From: Didymodactylos carnosus
Lineage: Eukaryota; Rotifera; Eurotatoria; Philodinida; Philodinidae
Assembly (NCBI GenBank): GCA_905250885.1
Contig: CAJNOQ010001691.1
Span: 1-29,333, forward strand
Reading direction: 5' to 3'
DNA length: 29,333 nucleotides
A program made the position numbers and the translations under genes. Positions within the stretch are counted from its first letter, which is position 1; every line of letters begins with the position of its first letter. Under the pieces are notes generated by a model that saw nothing but the letters and a program-made list of their open reading frames with translations, ran no database searches and was not told where the DNA came from. Shown here in pieces: positions 9,059 to 23,100 of this stretch.

Positions 9059-9966
9059 GAAGATAAGATAGATCAACTCAATGGAAATATTTCTTCTAGC
9101 AAGGAAAAAAGCTAAATTATACTTGAAATATGTTTATTATTAAAAGGCTATAATATATATCAAAAGAAAAGAAATTAATACTATCGAACAATTGAAGACC
9201 GTATCACCGTACAAAACATAGTTTTGTACCAAGCAAGATCCTCGCCCACTACGCTAAATATTTTAGTGTTCACTTCTTAGTTTCATTCTCTCGATGATTC
9301 GAGTAAAATCCTTATGAAATTTGCAATCTCAATTTAAATATAAGTATGGGGTGAATGTAAATGCTTTTTCTACTTTGTAAGATATAGAATCCATTTTTGA
9401 ATAAAAATCATCCACAATAGATGGTTCATCACCTAACAATGATTTAAACTATCTAATAACATTGTAAAATGAGTTTATAATTAATATTATGGATAGACAA
9501 ATTATTTTTCTTTCTTCTACTATTGAACTATTTTGAAATCCACCTAAGTTATTAATAAAACAATTTTCCTTTTAACGAAAACATCGTAATTATTTGAATC
9601 AATGTTTAAATTAGCACACATTATAAGATCGTTAAAAATAATTTCGATTGGTCATTTTTATTTAATACCAACTAAATAAAATATATTTTCTCCGAACATG
9701 TCTAAGTAATATCTGTCTTATCATCTAAATCCAACAAATATGTCATTGAACACAAAATTATGATACAAGCGTAGCTGTGATATCCTTCACTTCGTTCAAC
9801 ATAATTAATAGTTTATTAAAAAATTAAAATAAAAAAAATTATTGACCTACTTTTATTTGGTTATTATCAAGTACATTACCATATACGAGATGTTACGTTA
9901 AGTAAAAACGAAGTTAAAGCTGTAAATAGGCATATCTATCTAATTTTCTTCCTGTTTTTCTTGCAG
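9059..9966. other. AT-rich spacer, no gene seen
   Basis: About 900 bases of very AT-rich sequence without recognisable coding sense, repeats or RNA genes. It ends in a strong polypyrimidine/AG splice acceptor (CTGTTTTTCTTGCAG) that introduces the exon-like segment. Confidence 0.35.
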
Positions 9967-10074
9967 ACAAATAAAATAGAAATCTTTTAATTTATCTATG
10001 CAAGACGAAGAGGATAAGAAAAGAAGAAGTACTTATTTAGTTAGTCGATTATGTAGTGACAGCCCGTCTTCATG
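9967..10074 (+). other. Orphan exon-like segment
   Basis: A strong acceptor (TTTTCTTGCAG ending at 9966) and a consensus donor (ATG|GTAAGA after 10074) frame 108 bases. Within them an ATG at 9998 opens a 25-codon frame beginning MQDEEDKKRRSTYLVSRL. A compatible next exon exists at 10999-11131 (acceptor TTATAG, phase correct, 43 codons to a TAG, hydrophobic and Phe/Leu-rich). That second exon is not protein-like enough to trust, and the intron would be 924 nt and contain a SINE. I do not recognise the product. It may be a remnant of a gene or a 5' exon. Confidence 0.3.
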
Positions 10075-10439
10075 GTAAGAAGATCAATGACATGATGATT
10101 TTTTTTTAAAATATAAATAATTTATTGTTCCTATTTAAATATTGGCAAAGTAGAAACATATTTAATGCTATATAGAAAAACAATGTTAAGCCCGCATCAT
10201 TCTAAAGAAAAATGCAGTTTTTTTTAAAGGGAAACATAATATGAAAATATCCATGAAAAACTGGAATAGAAGAATAGATAAACATTATATTTTAATAACA
10301 AAAACTACATACAATATTATATTGTACAATAATAGCAATACCAACAATAATAATTAAGTTAGACTTCAGTAAATAGATATCGATAAAATTAAAAATAATA
10401 ATCAGTTTCACTAAGATTTGTGCGAAGAACGACAGAGGA

Positions 10440-10872
10440 GCGATATGCTATTATAGCGACAGGATCCTATCTGATACAATCGTGCAATAAGAAGAATATT
10501 CCGCCTTGCAGCTACCATTATCAGTGTAGGATGCTGCCTCATGGCAGTTAGCTTCTGATATGGTCATCCATATCGTTACCAGTCATCAGCCGTAGCTCTG
10601 GCCAGAAGGCTAACATGATGCAGAGTTCTTTTGCCCAATTACTTAAGCTCCTCATATACGATCACTAACCATGTACTAGAGAGCTACACAAACTAGTCAT
10701 CGAGCTGTATTATACGTCACAACATAGTGATTATGCTATCGGACGAGTGATCCGCGACACTAAGACATAAGTAACTTTTCCGAGGCTATTACATGACCTG
10801 GTGACCCCGAGGTTCGAACACAATACGTTTGATGCACGTGACCAACACCATAACCACTAAGCCATGTCGTGT
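10440..10872 (-). mobile_element. tRNA-derived SINE, copy 2
   Basis: On the minus strand it begins near 10872 with CGACATGGCTTAGTGGTTA, which contains a good RNA polymerase III A-box (TGGCTTAGTGG, 10854-10864). A B-box follows (GTTCGAACCT, 10810-10819), with spacing as in a tRNA. About 380 bases of non-tRNA body follow and align with copy 1. The A-box is better preserved here than in copy 1. Both copies face the same way, about 1.8 kb apart. The parental tRNA cannot be named from this sequence. Confidence 0.72.
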
Positions 10873-11131
10873 TTCGTGCAATAAACTAATAGTTTATGAA
10901 CAATTATGAATCAATGAATTAATGGATTTGAGAAAAAAATAGTAAATTTTTAAATCGATTAACGAAGCAGACTAAACATACCAGAATTTATCTTATAGGA
11001 TTTCTCTCCAACCATACATCGCAACAGGACTTCAAGCACTGCATCTCACATGTTTTTGTACAAATATTTTCTTTAGCCATCTTAAATATATGAAAAAGAG
11101 AAGTATAAGGTATTTGTTTTTTTTGTTTTAG

Positions 11132-12128
11132 ACTAAAATGATTATCGCTTTTTTATTGTTAAAGTATGTACGACTTCTTTCATTCTGAGAGCTTTTTTCT
11201 CGAGTTAGTTTGTGTATAACAAATCTGATAGTGCTCTTTGACAGAAAGGCAAATGAGAGAGATTGATAAGACTCCCTCCAAGTGCAGTGTATTTGAGTTT
11301 GATTTTAGCTGCTTGACGCAGCTTCTTACTTGGGAATTCTCATTCCAATCTCTATTATAAACCTAAAACATTTCCCCAGTAGGATCGATGTCAGATCAAC
11401 GACAGAAAGATGAACACATTGTTTGATATTTCATCGGATGATGAATTTTTTTCACAAAAAACCTACAACAACATACTCCAACAAAAAAAACAGAAAACAA
11501 GTATAAAAATATTGCAAAACAAAACTAACAATGCAGTCGTGCACAACCAAAAAAACCAGCAACAAGCAAAACAGTATCACATTTGACATAACAACAAAAA
11601 GATTTGAGCCGTGACAAATAAAGCCATTCATAAAATATGACCGAAATGCTCAATAACCTACTAATCAAGTCTAAGAGTTTTACAAGAGATGTTTTTAAAC
11701 GAGAATATAAAATTTAAGAAAAAACAAACCATCAAAGATATTTGGCACAATAAGTGTTGGATGATAATTGTATCTACTAGGAGTAGTATTTATGTGAGTA
11801 GTATTACTCACTCAGTTTATGCTCACTTCGACTAAATTTAGTATCCTTTTAATCTGTCTATTAACTGAATATTTTTCTCTCTAATAAAAATGCAAGTTAA
11901 CATATTATCTATGAGACCTAAAGACTAGCTAGTTTCAGAGAATAAAGTGACTTTGAGGTGAGAAAAATAATATAATCACGTTAAGATAGAAGTCTAAGCT
12001 TTAAAACATCTAAAAATATTTGTCTTAATCATCCACAGTATTGTGTATAATGGATACCTAACATACTGAATACAAAAACTACGGTACCAAAAACAGCGTA
12101 ATCAACACTAAAATGTCAATAAAATAAT
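11132..12128. other. Spacer 3' of MOGS
   Basis: No gene was recognised. A possible structured segment occurs at 11279-11336: outer CCAAGT/ACTTGG around an inner AGCTGC-TTGAC-GCAGCT hairpin. The rest is AT-rich and probably includes the MOGS 3' UTR near 12128. Confidence 0.35.
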
Positions 12129-15100
12129 TTAACCATCATATAATTCAGCCATTATCAATACGATTAATGATGACCAGCCGGTAAACGGATGAGTACCCTG
12201 ACCATTACCAGTTTTATCGTTATATTGTTCCCATACAAAACCAGTTTTCTCGTAAACTCGATACATATTGTTGAGTAAATTTGTTCTTAATTGTTGATAA
12301 ACAGTTTTAGCTTTCTCTTGATAAGGTCCAGGTGTTTTAGAATAATAATTCAATGCGTTTAATACCATATAATTCATATTAATCCATATTGCGCCTCGCC
12401 AATATGGTGGATCGTGTTCAGTATTTCTTGTATTATATAACGCACTTGTTTGGGATAATGATCTTAAACTTAAAAGAAAATAACCGGATGAAGAAAATAT
12501 ATAAACGTACAACTTTGTAGTAATAGTGCAGTATATGATGTTTGTCCAGATTCAAGTTGCTAAACTATATTTATCATGACAAATAAGAATATATCACAGC
12601 GTGTGAAAAAGTACTTCAGATACAAGATTTTTCTGATAATAAATTTGGAACAGAAACGTTGGACACTTACCCAAATGATGTCCATAATAACGTTGGATTC
12701 GTTAAATCTGTTAATAATTTGTCTAATTTCAATGAGTTTGGTTTTAAAATTTTTGTCATTAATGGAAATAAAGATACGTAACCAAAATGTTTCACGAATT
12801 TATAAGTTAAATCGGATTGATTTGTTACTTGTCTAATCATGTGTGTTTGTTGCTGTTGTTGTTGTTGTTGTTGTTGTTTACTTGGAATATTTACTCGTTG
12901 TAAATGAACATGATCTGTATGTAAACCATAATCGGCATACATTCCATCTGTTTCAGACCAATGTTGATGATTGAGACGTTCATTATCGGCTAATAAGTGT
13001 GCATAATCGATATAAACATTATTTTCATTATTTTTACCATTTAATTTTTGATATAATTTTCCAATAACATTTGATGCCAACATCATCCAACATCGTAAAT
13101 CTAAATGTCTTTCATCATCTGTTGGATGCGATGAACGTGGATAATCATCGAGACCGCTGGTTAAAGTTTTTGGATTTAATTCGTATATAGATGATGAATT
13201 GCGTCCACGCCATCGATAAGTAAATGGTGATTGACCGATTTGTGTACGATTATACCACTTATACCATGTTTCTAAACGTTTAATGAATGTTTGAAGTTTA
13301 TTTGCATCATTGTTATTATTGAAATTGAGATTTGTTTTTAACAAAGAATCAACTGTAAGAAAAAATGTCGGTGGATTTGCATTTGTCGAATATTGAATTA
13401 TAAATTCTTGAGGAACACGTGCACGAGCTTCAAGACCCAATATCATTTCCTATGAAAGAAAACGAAAACAATATTTATCTGTTAAATTGCACATATTTTA
13501 ACCTACTCGAGGTATCCATCCATTATCATTCAACAAATCAAGCCAATGAGATAGAATATCATAAGTAATATTTTTATTCCATCGTGCAATCAATAGATTA
13601 TGAAAACCTTCATCCCATAAAAAACCACGTGGAAAAAATGAACGTGATGGTACGGCAGTATATAAATTGGTGAGCCAATAATCATCAGGAGTCTTTTGGT
13701 TTGGATGTGCAACGAGTGATTGACCTATGAAACAAAAATTTTTGTATTTTTACTCTATTTTGATAGCTAGACATCTAACATTGATATAAAAATATCAATG
13801 TTTCATTGTTTTCTAGTTTTTTTGTAACCGCTACATCCTTTGTTCTCATCTTTGGTTAACTAAAGAAACATGCCGAAATCTTTCTTACCCGTAAAATAAG
13901 CGATACCACCTAGTAGATTACTCAATGTCGATCGTGCAAAATTAATTTTTTTTATTTCCATATTTTGTTTTGTCTTCAATTGAAATATCGATTCAAAACG
14001 TTCATCAAATTGTTTTTGAAGTTGTGTTATTAGCTCATTGAAATGTACTCCACTTAATTCATTTTGACGATTTACTGAATCTGATTCATAAATAATATCA
14101 AATGTAAATGGTTGTACAACCGGCTGTGGCAATGTTAATTGTAAAATAAAAAAATTATGCTCATAATATTTAATTTCTTGGTCTTGTAAAACAAAATAAC
14201 GATCTTGTTGTTGTTGTTGTTTTCTTGAGTTAGATGCAGATGCAGTATCATAGGGTACTAGTCTTCGTAAAATTGTTTGATGTACATTATGAAGGGGTAA
14301 ACGCTCGGTTAACGAACGTATTATTGGAATTTGAGAGTGTGCTCCAGAAGGAATTTTAAATTTAATTGTGAATGCATCAAGTTCGTTTGTTTGACCACGT
14401 ACAGTTGTCAAACGATATTGTTCATTGTCAGACTTTTTTGATGTAATAATTTCATCCATCCATGGTAGGTCATGATGAAAATAGAAAAATAACGACACCG
14501 GTTTTGTTTTGTTTAACTAAAAATAAGTGACACCATAGATCAAGGTATGTGCAACAAAATTTCCGTTAGATTAAATAACGATGTATAAAACTAAATACCT
14601 GCGGTGTTACATTTATTCGAGTTGTCCAATCACCCCCATGTTGACCACCCAAACGTTTTACCCATTCTACTTGTAAATGTAAATTATCATCCTGAATCTG
14701 TTCAATACCAAACATTTCGCCATCATGATAAGTCCAGCCGTAGGATGGAAGACGATCATTATGATCGCACCAATGTCTTAAAACATATCGTAGTTGAAAA
14801 TAATGTTAGTTGGACAGAGTTGCAAAAAGCCGAGAGATTGCGCACACCTCGAATAATTGAAAATTTTGTTGTTTTTTTAGCAAAAGATTATTAAAACATT
14901 AGCTTATTCACCGTATCTTCTCACAGATTCTATTCCATGAACTATTTTTATTCAATTTATTTTATTTGCACTACTTTGGAGATACATTCAATTTTACACA
15001 CACTCTAATGTCTGATCCCCGTTTACGCCACTGTATTTAGTTAAACATTTATCTACCTCAAAAACTGATCATTTGATTGTTGAATTTTTTCATAATCAAA

Positions 15101-15614
15101 CCACATGAGACCACCACCTAAACTTTGAGAACTACGATGTTTAATACCAAAGTACAAATTCGATCTAGAACAAAAGTTACTATTAATAAACTAGAATTAG
15201 ATTTTAGTTTGATTCAACAAACCTGTATGTTCCCCAAAATCGCTCCGGATTATTTTCCGGAGCTGTATCATTGATATTAACTAATTTTGGTAATTTTAAT
15301 GGAACGTTTGTGTACTCATATTTTTGACTATTAATAAATAAAATAACAACAAAATAAACCACCAATAAACAAATTAAAAATATAAAAATAATTGGAATGT
15401 AAGATGAAATAGAAACTAATAATTTGTTTTTTGTAAAAAATTTTAGTAAATAATCGAAACGTGATCTATGCCCTGAATGTGGTGTTGTACGTCGACGTGT
15501 ACTTCGAGCAACGGCTGCTGCAATTTTTTCACCATTTGCTGTATTCTCTTGATGACTTGAAGACCGTTTATTTTCAAACTGTCGACGGCGTTGGGTCATT
15601 TTTGCATTCACCAT
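12129..15614 (-). CDS. MOGS: Mannosyl-oligosaccharide glucosidase (ER glucosidase I, GH63)
   Basis: Seven exons (15614-15223, 15164-15057, 14776-14599, 14516-13889, 13724-13507, 13449-12671, 12468-12129) give 880 aa in unbroken phase; human MOGS has 837. The enzyme removes the outermost alpha-1,2-glucose from Glc3Man9GlcNAc2 in the ER lumen. It is type II: a basic cytosolic tail (1-65), a membrane anchor at about 72-94, then lumen. GH63 landmarks are [105 protein letters not shown] and FVWEQYND near the C-terminus; a glutamate there (WEQY) is a probable catalytic residue by family analogy. Glutamine tracts occur at about 700-709 and in exon 4. Introns are 57-280 nt. Confidence 0.96.
12847..12878 (-). 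repeat. CAA/CAG microsatellite encoding polyglutamine in MOGS
   Basis: Ten consecutive glutamine codons (mostly CAA, one CAG) in MOGS exon 6. They sit in a loop between PSK and THMIRQ where vertebrate proteins have no such tract. The run is in frame and probably tolerated as surface loop length variation. Confidence 0.85.
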
Positions 15615-16629
15615 TGTTTGAATCGCCAGACAACATTTATTTAGTCAATCATTTTTTATCTATAACTATTCGACAATACTCAGAAAACATCAGAAAATGA
15701 ATCCACGATTACACAATAAACTCACATGAAAATATCCATTTATAGCAAAAACGAGTACGCCTACAAACACTAAAAGTATCGATCTGAGGAGCACATTTGA
15801 ATTTCTTTATCACTCTAGTAACGATCCAAATTTTGTCCAGTGAAGCTAGGTAAGAAATAAAGTTTTTCAAGAGAGTTAATTAGCTCATAGTCGTTTTGTT
15901 TTAACTTTTTTTTTAAAAATATAATTTTATAACAAAACCAAAACTAAAAATACATAACAAAAACAATAAAAATAAAAAACTAGAGAACCAACTCGAAAAA
16001 ACTGTATAGAAAATAACAAGCAAAAATTTATAAAATATAACAAATTTTCTTTGCTACCATTACATATTACACATATATAAAGTGACTAAAATGAGAACTG
16101 ATCACCTGTCGATTTTTATCTGGATAAAAATTACTCTTAATCGTAAAAAAAGTAGAAGAATTACCGATTTGAGCAGAACAAACGATTGTTATCTTGCATT
16201 GCACGTATGAAAATAGAATTTGATCAACAAATAAAAATAAATTATAACTATAGCCGAGAAAAAAGATCGAAGTTTTCTTGTTCGAAATCTTGAAAGAGCG
16301 TCTGACAAAAAAAAGAGCCAGTCCCGAGAATAAAAATGAAGAGAAAAGAAAAAAGATAACAATCAATAAACCTAAAGTAGTCATACTCACATAAAAAAAA
16401 ACAAGCAAAAAAGTTACATGAAAATTATTCCATGGAAATGAGATTTCTTTTTTTCATTGTGAAGAATGCAACAGTAATAAATTCTTCCCATTAGAACGAC
16501 TAGAGTACAAGAAAATCTGAGACAACTGATTTGGTCCTTTTGTCTTATTCTGTTGTTAGAATGTTCTATCTCTTATTCCAAACGACACAAAGAGAATACC
16601 AAAATCAACTCTAAATTATCATAGAATGG
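15615..16629. other. Spacer between MOGS and ACTR1
   Basis: This holds the MOGS 5' flank and the ACTR1 3' flank, as both genes run on the minus strand. Sequence is AT-rich with A and T runs near 15900-16000. A 113-codon frame at 16067-16408 is Phe/Leu/Ser-rich without motifs and is not accepted as a gene. Confidence 0.4.
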
Positions 16630-18350
<1,721 letters not shown>

Positions 18351-20135
18351 TTTACGTTAAAGTATCTAGAACAAAAATCTTACATTAAATCATTTTTAAG
18401 ACAACTTAGAAGTTTTTCGAAAGAATAGCTGTAAAAGGTATATCTAGTCGACATCGTTCTTTTTTTCTTTTGGATTGTGCAGTAATTTAAGCGTAGTCGA
18501 AAATATGCAAGATAATAATCTGTCTCCTATGTCCATAAATTTAAAGTCTACTTGTGTCGAAACTAAGGACACTAATAAGAAATATATTTTATTTCTGAAT
18601 AAGAAAAAACTGTATCTAATGTTTGAGTCGATCGAAAGCCGATTTAATGCCATATTATAAACCTACTAAAATATGAACATATTTTTGTTTCTTGGTAAAA
18701 ATGTTATTAGATACGTTTGGGAAGTTGGTTTAGATTTTTTCCGCGAAAGTATATTGTATTGTGGTGCAGTGTTACTGTTTCCTCATATTCTATTATTCAA
18801 TCAGCCTGAATAAGCATGAAAACTATAGACAAGATGTGACAAAAAATCATAGCAAAAATTTAAGTCCTTTCTTTATATCTCAACTTCTACAACTCCCGAC
18901 ACTCAGACATGTCGGATTGTTTATTTTATTTATATCTACTATTTAAGTATGTCTGTTCTTAACGGCATCCATCATTTTACTGATGCTAAACCTTTGATGA
19001 CCTTTCGTCACCCGGTAATTTACAAAAAGTGTATTGTATTAGAATGGGATACTGTATAGAAGAAGGCGATTTAGCTCAACAAATTATTCTACACCATTTT
19101 TCATTTATATTAAAGCAGATTCTCAGTGATTATAGAGATACAAAGAGAAATATAGAATAGTTTTCTATTGCTGTATCCTCCAATAATGAAAGTTGATCTT
19201 TACTGGTAGATTAACCTCGGAGAGAAAACATAACCAATCAAAAGTAAACATGAATTTTTTTCTTTTATTAAACTGAATACAGTATTATAAGATGCCTTTT
19301 CATTGCGTCCTCTGGTTTTGTGTTTTATATAAGATACCAATAAAGCTTTCCCTGTTTAGCAGACAAATGATATTATAGAACTGCAGATTGATCAAAATTG
19401 ATTTTTTCCTCTTTCTGAGTTATAATCTTTTGAACTTTCCAAAATTATGTGCCAAATGGAATAAATGGAGGCTTAGTTTTACGAAATTTAAATGGAAGTA
19501 ATGCCTGCAGTTTTGTTGCAAACAGCAAACGCTAGAGATAAAGTCGTTATATTATACTATGAAAAAATCAAAAGATTTCGTTATTCTATCGTCATGCGTC
19601 TAACATCTGCTATTATTGTTTCTTGACCGAGAAACTAGTGCTAGATTATCTCAGCCTTTATGTTTCACGATATTAAGTGTAACAGCCTGAAAAGGGATGA
19701 ATAGAACGAACAAATGAAAAGGGTTAGAATAGATGAGGCATCGGTTTCGGTCTACCTGTAAAATAGAGAGCTCACTCAGTACTCGTTTTTCTACTGGTAC
19801 TTGTGCTGTATTATCACTCTCACGTTGTGTTGCAGTGTGAGACTATAGACTGGATAATTAAACTGTACAAGTCTCCAGCTGCTTGACGGTTGCAGTTTAA
19901 TTATTAATATTTTTTTGTGTTGCGTCCCTACTTCAAAGAATGCTAAAGATAACATCTCTGATGGCTATCGGATGAATATAGTTAGAGGAAAAGAAATCCA
20001 ATGGGCTCAGTTAGTATGTGAAACCTATTACGTAGAAAACTGGGTAATGAAAACAGCGGATGAAAAAAATGGATATACATGCATAATTTCTTTATACAAA
20101 CTTATTTATTATTGTAGATTGATTACAGTAAAGAT
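18351..20135. other. Divergent intergenic region between ACTR1 and the KANSL3-like gene
   Basis: About 1.8 kb separating two genes transcribed away from each other, so it should hold both promoters. Several 60-90 codon open frames here have no recognisable sense. A 12-bp inverted repeat lies at 19854-19865/19893-19904 (ATAATTAAACTG and CAGTTTAATTAT, 27-nt loop). No TATA box in clear position was recognised. Confidence 0.4.
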
Positions 20136-23100
20136 ATGCCTTTTAGACATCTTATGTCGTCCTCTTCCAATAATTTATATGACTTATGTTTAGCACAATC
20201 TCCATTTTGTCAGTTACAGCCAAATAATGGTAAGAAATGGAGTTCGTTTTAAATAACCTAAGCGCAGATGTCTGTCACAAGTTTGTTAAAGTAAAATCTG
20301 GCAGTGAAACAGTATTTCGTTACACAATTAGTAGAAAAAAGTTGAAAATTAACAGTATTGAATATCCTTGTTTGGCTTACAATTCTCTTTTATTGTTAAA
20401 GACATTCGACCAGAACACAGTTATTCACGATCTTGGCTAGACGATCCACAATTATCGAATGCGTTACCTCGTGTAACTTTATTTGAGAATATTGGTGATG
20501 AAAATACGAAAACGTGAGTAAACTTAAATAGAATAGACAAATATTTTTGTATGAATAAAAATCGTTTTTATAGATTTTCAACGACCAGCGAATGTGAACA
20601 GATGTACATTGAAATTGAAGATACTGGCTTAGAAGATAAAATCAATTGGCCTCCTTCAGTTAACATAACAATCCCGGAAACGATTCGATGTCGAACCGTA
20701 CCAAATTCAAGTGATGAGGGCGATGTGGCAAATGAAAATATCACTCCGTGTGTAGTCAATTTTTCTTCTACATATACAGACATATATCCTTTGTTCTTCA
20801 TAAAATACCGTCCTGTGCAAATACCGTCCTAATACATTTTTTTCTATACGGAAGACTTTGCAATAAGAAGGAAAAGAATCATTTCTTGAATATCTCTATT
20901 TTTGTTCTAGGTTAAATTTAAGCAAAGATCAATCAGCATTAATCAAAGATATTTATGATATACTAAATGAAGCAAAAATTGCTCGATTATGTTGTGAAGC
21001 GGTATTCATCCAATAGAAAAATAAAGTTCTGAAGTGTATGAAAAGTATTCTTTTTAGAATTTGTATGAAGCTGTTTATTGGCGTTTGACTACTCATCGTC
21101 TAGCATCAAAACTAGTATCAGCTATTGTCAAATGTCCAAAAGTGAGTAATGAACACAATACTTTGACAGTAAACCAGAGATAACTTGTTATCTCATGATT
21201 TAGAATGAAAGATTGATTCATTGGCTTCATGAATATATTTGTGACAAATTTGATCGAACATTGATTCCAGTATATGCCGATTTATTTCAAATTTTATATT
21301 CTGAGGTTAGTAGGCAAATAGATTATCATGATTGAAGTGGTCGAAGCAAACCTTTCACATCTGTTGAAAAATGATAGTTTATTTAAACTACTCTATGCTT
21401 TTTAGCAAACGTTTATTCGTTCATACTTCACCCGAAAAGAAACATGGTCGCCAACAAGCTTGTACACCTATGTTTACAATCAAATAATACAGAAACCTCG
21501 CGATCTGACAGAAAATTTTGCCTATAGTCTGAAATTGGTGAGAAACGTTTGAAAGAATAAAGTGAATTATATGATCTATGTTATCTATTTTTCTTTTTGT
21601 AGCCTTCTTTAACATTGCCTATTGTTTGTATTCTGTCACCTGGTCTTAATTACCCAGGCCACATGAAACGAATTCATTTTTGGCAAAAAAATCTATCTCA
21701 AGTGTCAAAAACCATCTTACTTCCATTTATCAATATGAAAAGACAAAATGAATCACCTGAAAAATATGAACAAATCATTCAAACAACGTACATAGATCTT
21801 GTGAAAAAGTTTTCTGAGGTAAAGGACAAAAGTATTGTTAATTAGAGAACTACTTTTGATATTCTTTTTATAAAGGTACAACAACTTTATCCCAGTCATA
21901 GTATCATATTTATAGGCTGGAATGTTGCCGCTGTTTTATCGTTAAAAGCGGCATTAAATTGTGCAATTTCAACTGTTATTTGTTTATCATTACCATTTAT
22001 GAGTATCTCCGAACAAACAAAAGTAAGAAGGGAAAAAGAAGGTTTTTGATTGATGGAAATGTAGATGTTACCAGTGGAAGTGATGTTATGGAGTAGATTC
22101 TATTTTCACTATTTCAACCAATCTTATTCAGAAAAAAATGGTGAACAAAGTATTATTCGTTTAGAACGATTTATTGACCATTAAATCTTCGATTCTTTTT
22201 GTGAATGGTCAATATTCAAAATGTGAATCTCTTGAACAATATCGTACCCGTTTACAAGTTCGAAATGGTTTCGTACTTGTAAATGAATGTAATGAAAAAT
22301 TATTAATGTCTGAAAATGGAAAATATCGTCTACGTTTAACACAACAAGTTATTGACAAATTAATCATGGTTTGTTTTCCTCCATCTTCGACATTTCTCAC
22401 ACTTGCTATCGTTTCTCTTATTTTTCATCAACAGGAAGAAATCTTACATTTCATTATGATATCATCGAAATTTCCAAATAGTGCTAGTCATTGCGTTTCC
22501 CAAGATCGAAACAATAATAATCATCCAAACAGAGAACAAGAAGTCAACACACAATCCGTTCGATTTACAGAAAGTATGCGAAAGAAATGGGATTAGTAAA
22601 AAATATTTATTATTTTCTTTCCTATACAGGTGACCTATTTGATGCTAGAAAAGATTCAGACCGTGAAACGAGAAACGATTCTGGTTCATTTGCTTTCGAA
22701 GAGGAAAATGGTACGTTTGTATAGATATGACTTAATAGTTATGGTCCAACATTTAAAAATATCAAAGAATAGAGCTTATGTAAAACAGAGTTTATTTTTT
22801 TTAAGATGATTTCTTTCTATACGTGGGTGATTCAAAAGATAAATTAAATAATAGCAATATTACGTTGGCTATAGCGCCTGATCAAGATCCAAATAGTTTA
22901 TTTCTTAATTCTTCGACAATACCCCCCTATTTTCCATCTACAAATTCAACAAAATTATTACAAACTACGACAGCAGCAGCATCAAGAAAACGAAAATATA
23001 ATTTAATCAATTTACTTGACGCTGATGATGAACAACAACGGCATGAAGATGCTGAAGTAATTGAAACTGAATCAACAAAAATGATCTCTTCAGAAACAAT

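Noticed and set aside
9004-10864. Functional tRNA genes at the two B-box sites
   Set aside because: No acceptor or anticodon stems fold properly, and both heads continue into a shared non-tRNA body, so they are SINE heads.
14604-14894. 96-codon plus-strand frame antisense to MOGS
   Set aside because: Shadow of MOGS exon 3, whose minus-strand frame is strongly conserved.
16067-16408. 113-codon minus-strand open frame
   Set aside because: Phe/Leu/Ser-rich, no motif, no splice or start context; typical chance frame in AT-rich spacer.
19915-20193. 92-codon plus-strand frame before the KANSL3-like gene
   Set aside because: Its end overlaps the true first coding exon in another frame, and it has no recognisable sense.
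20237-20440. 67-codon frame between the first two KANSL3-like exons
   Set aside because: It lies mostly in the first intron; the second exon is in another frame that gives the conserved EHSYSRSW.
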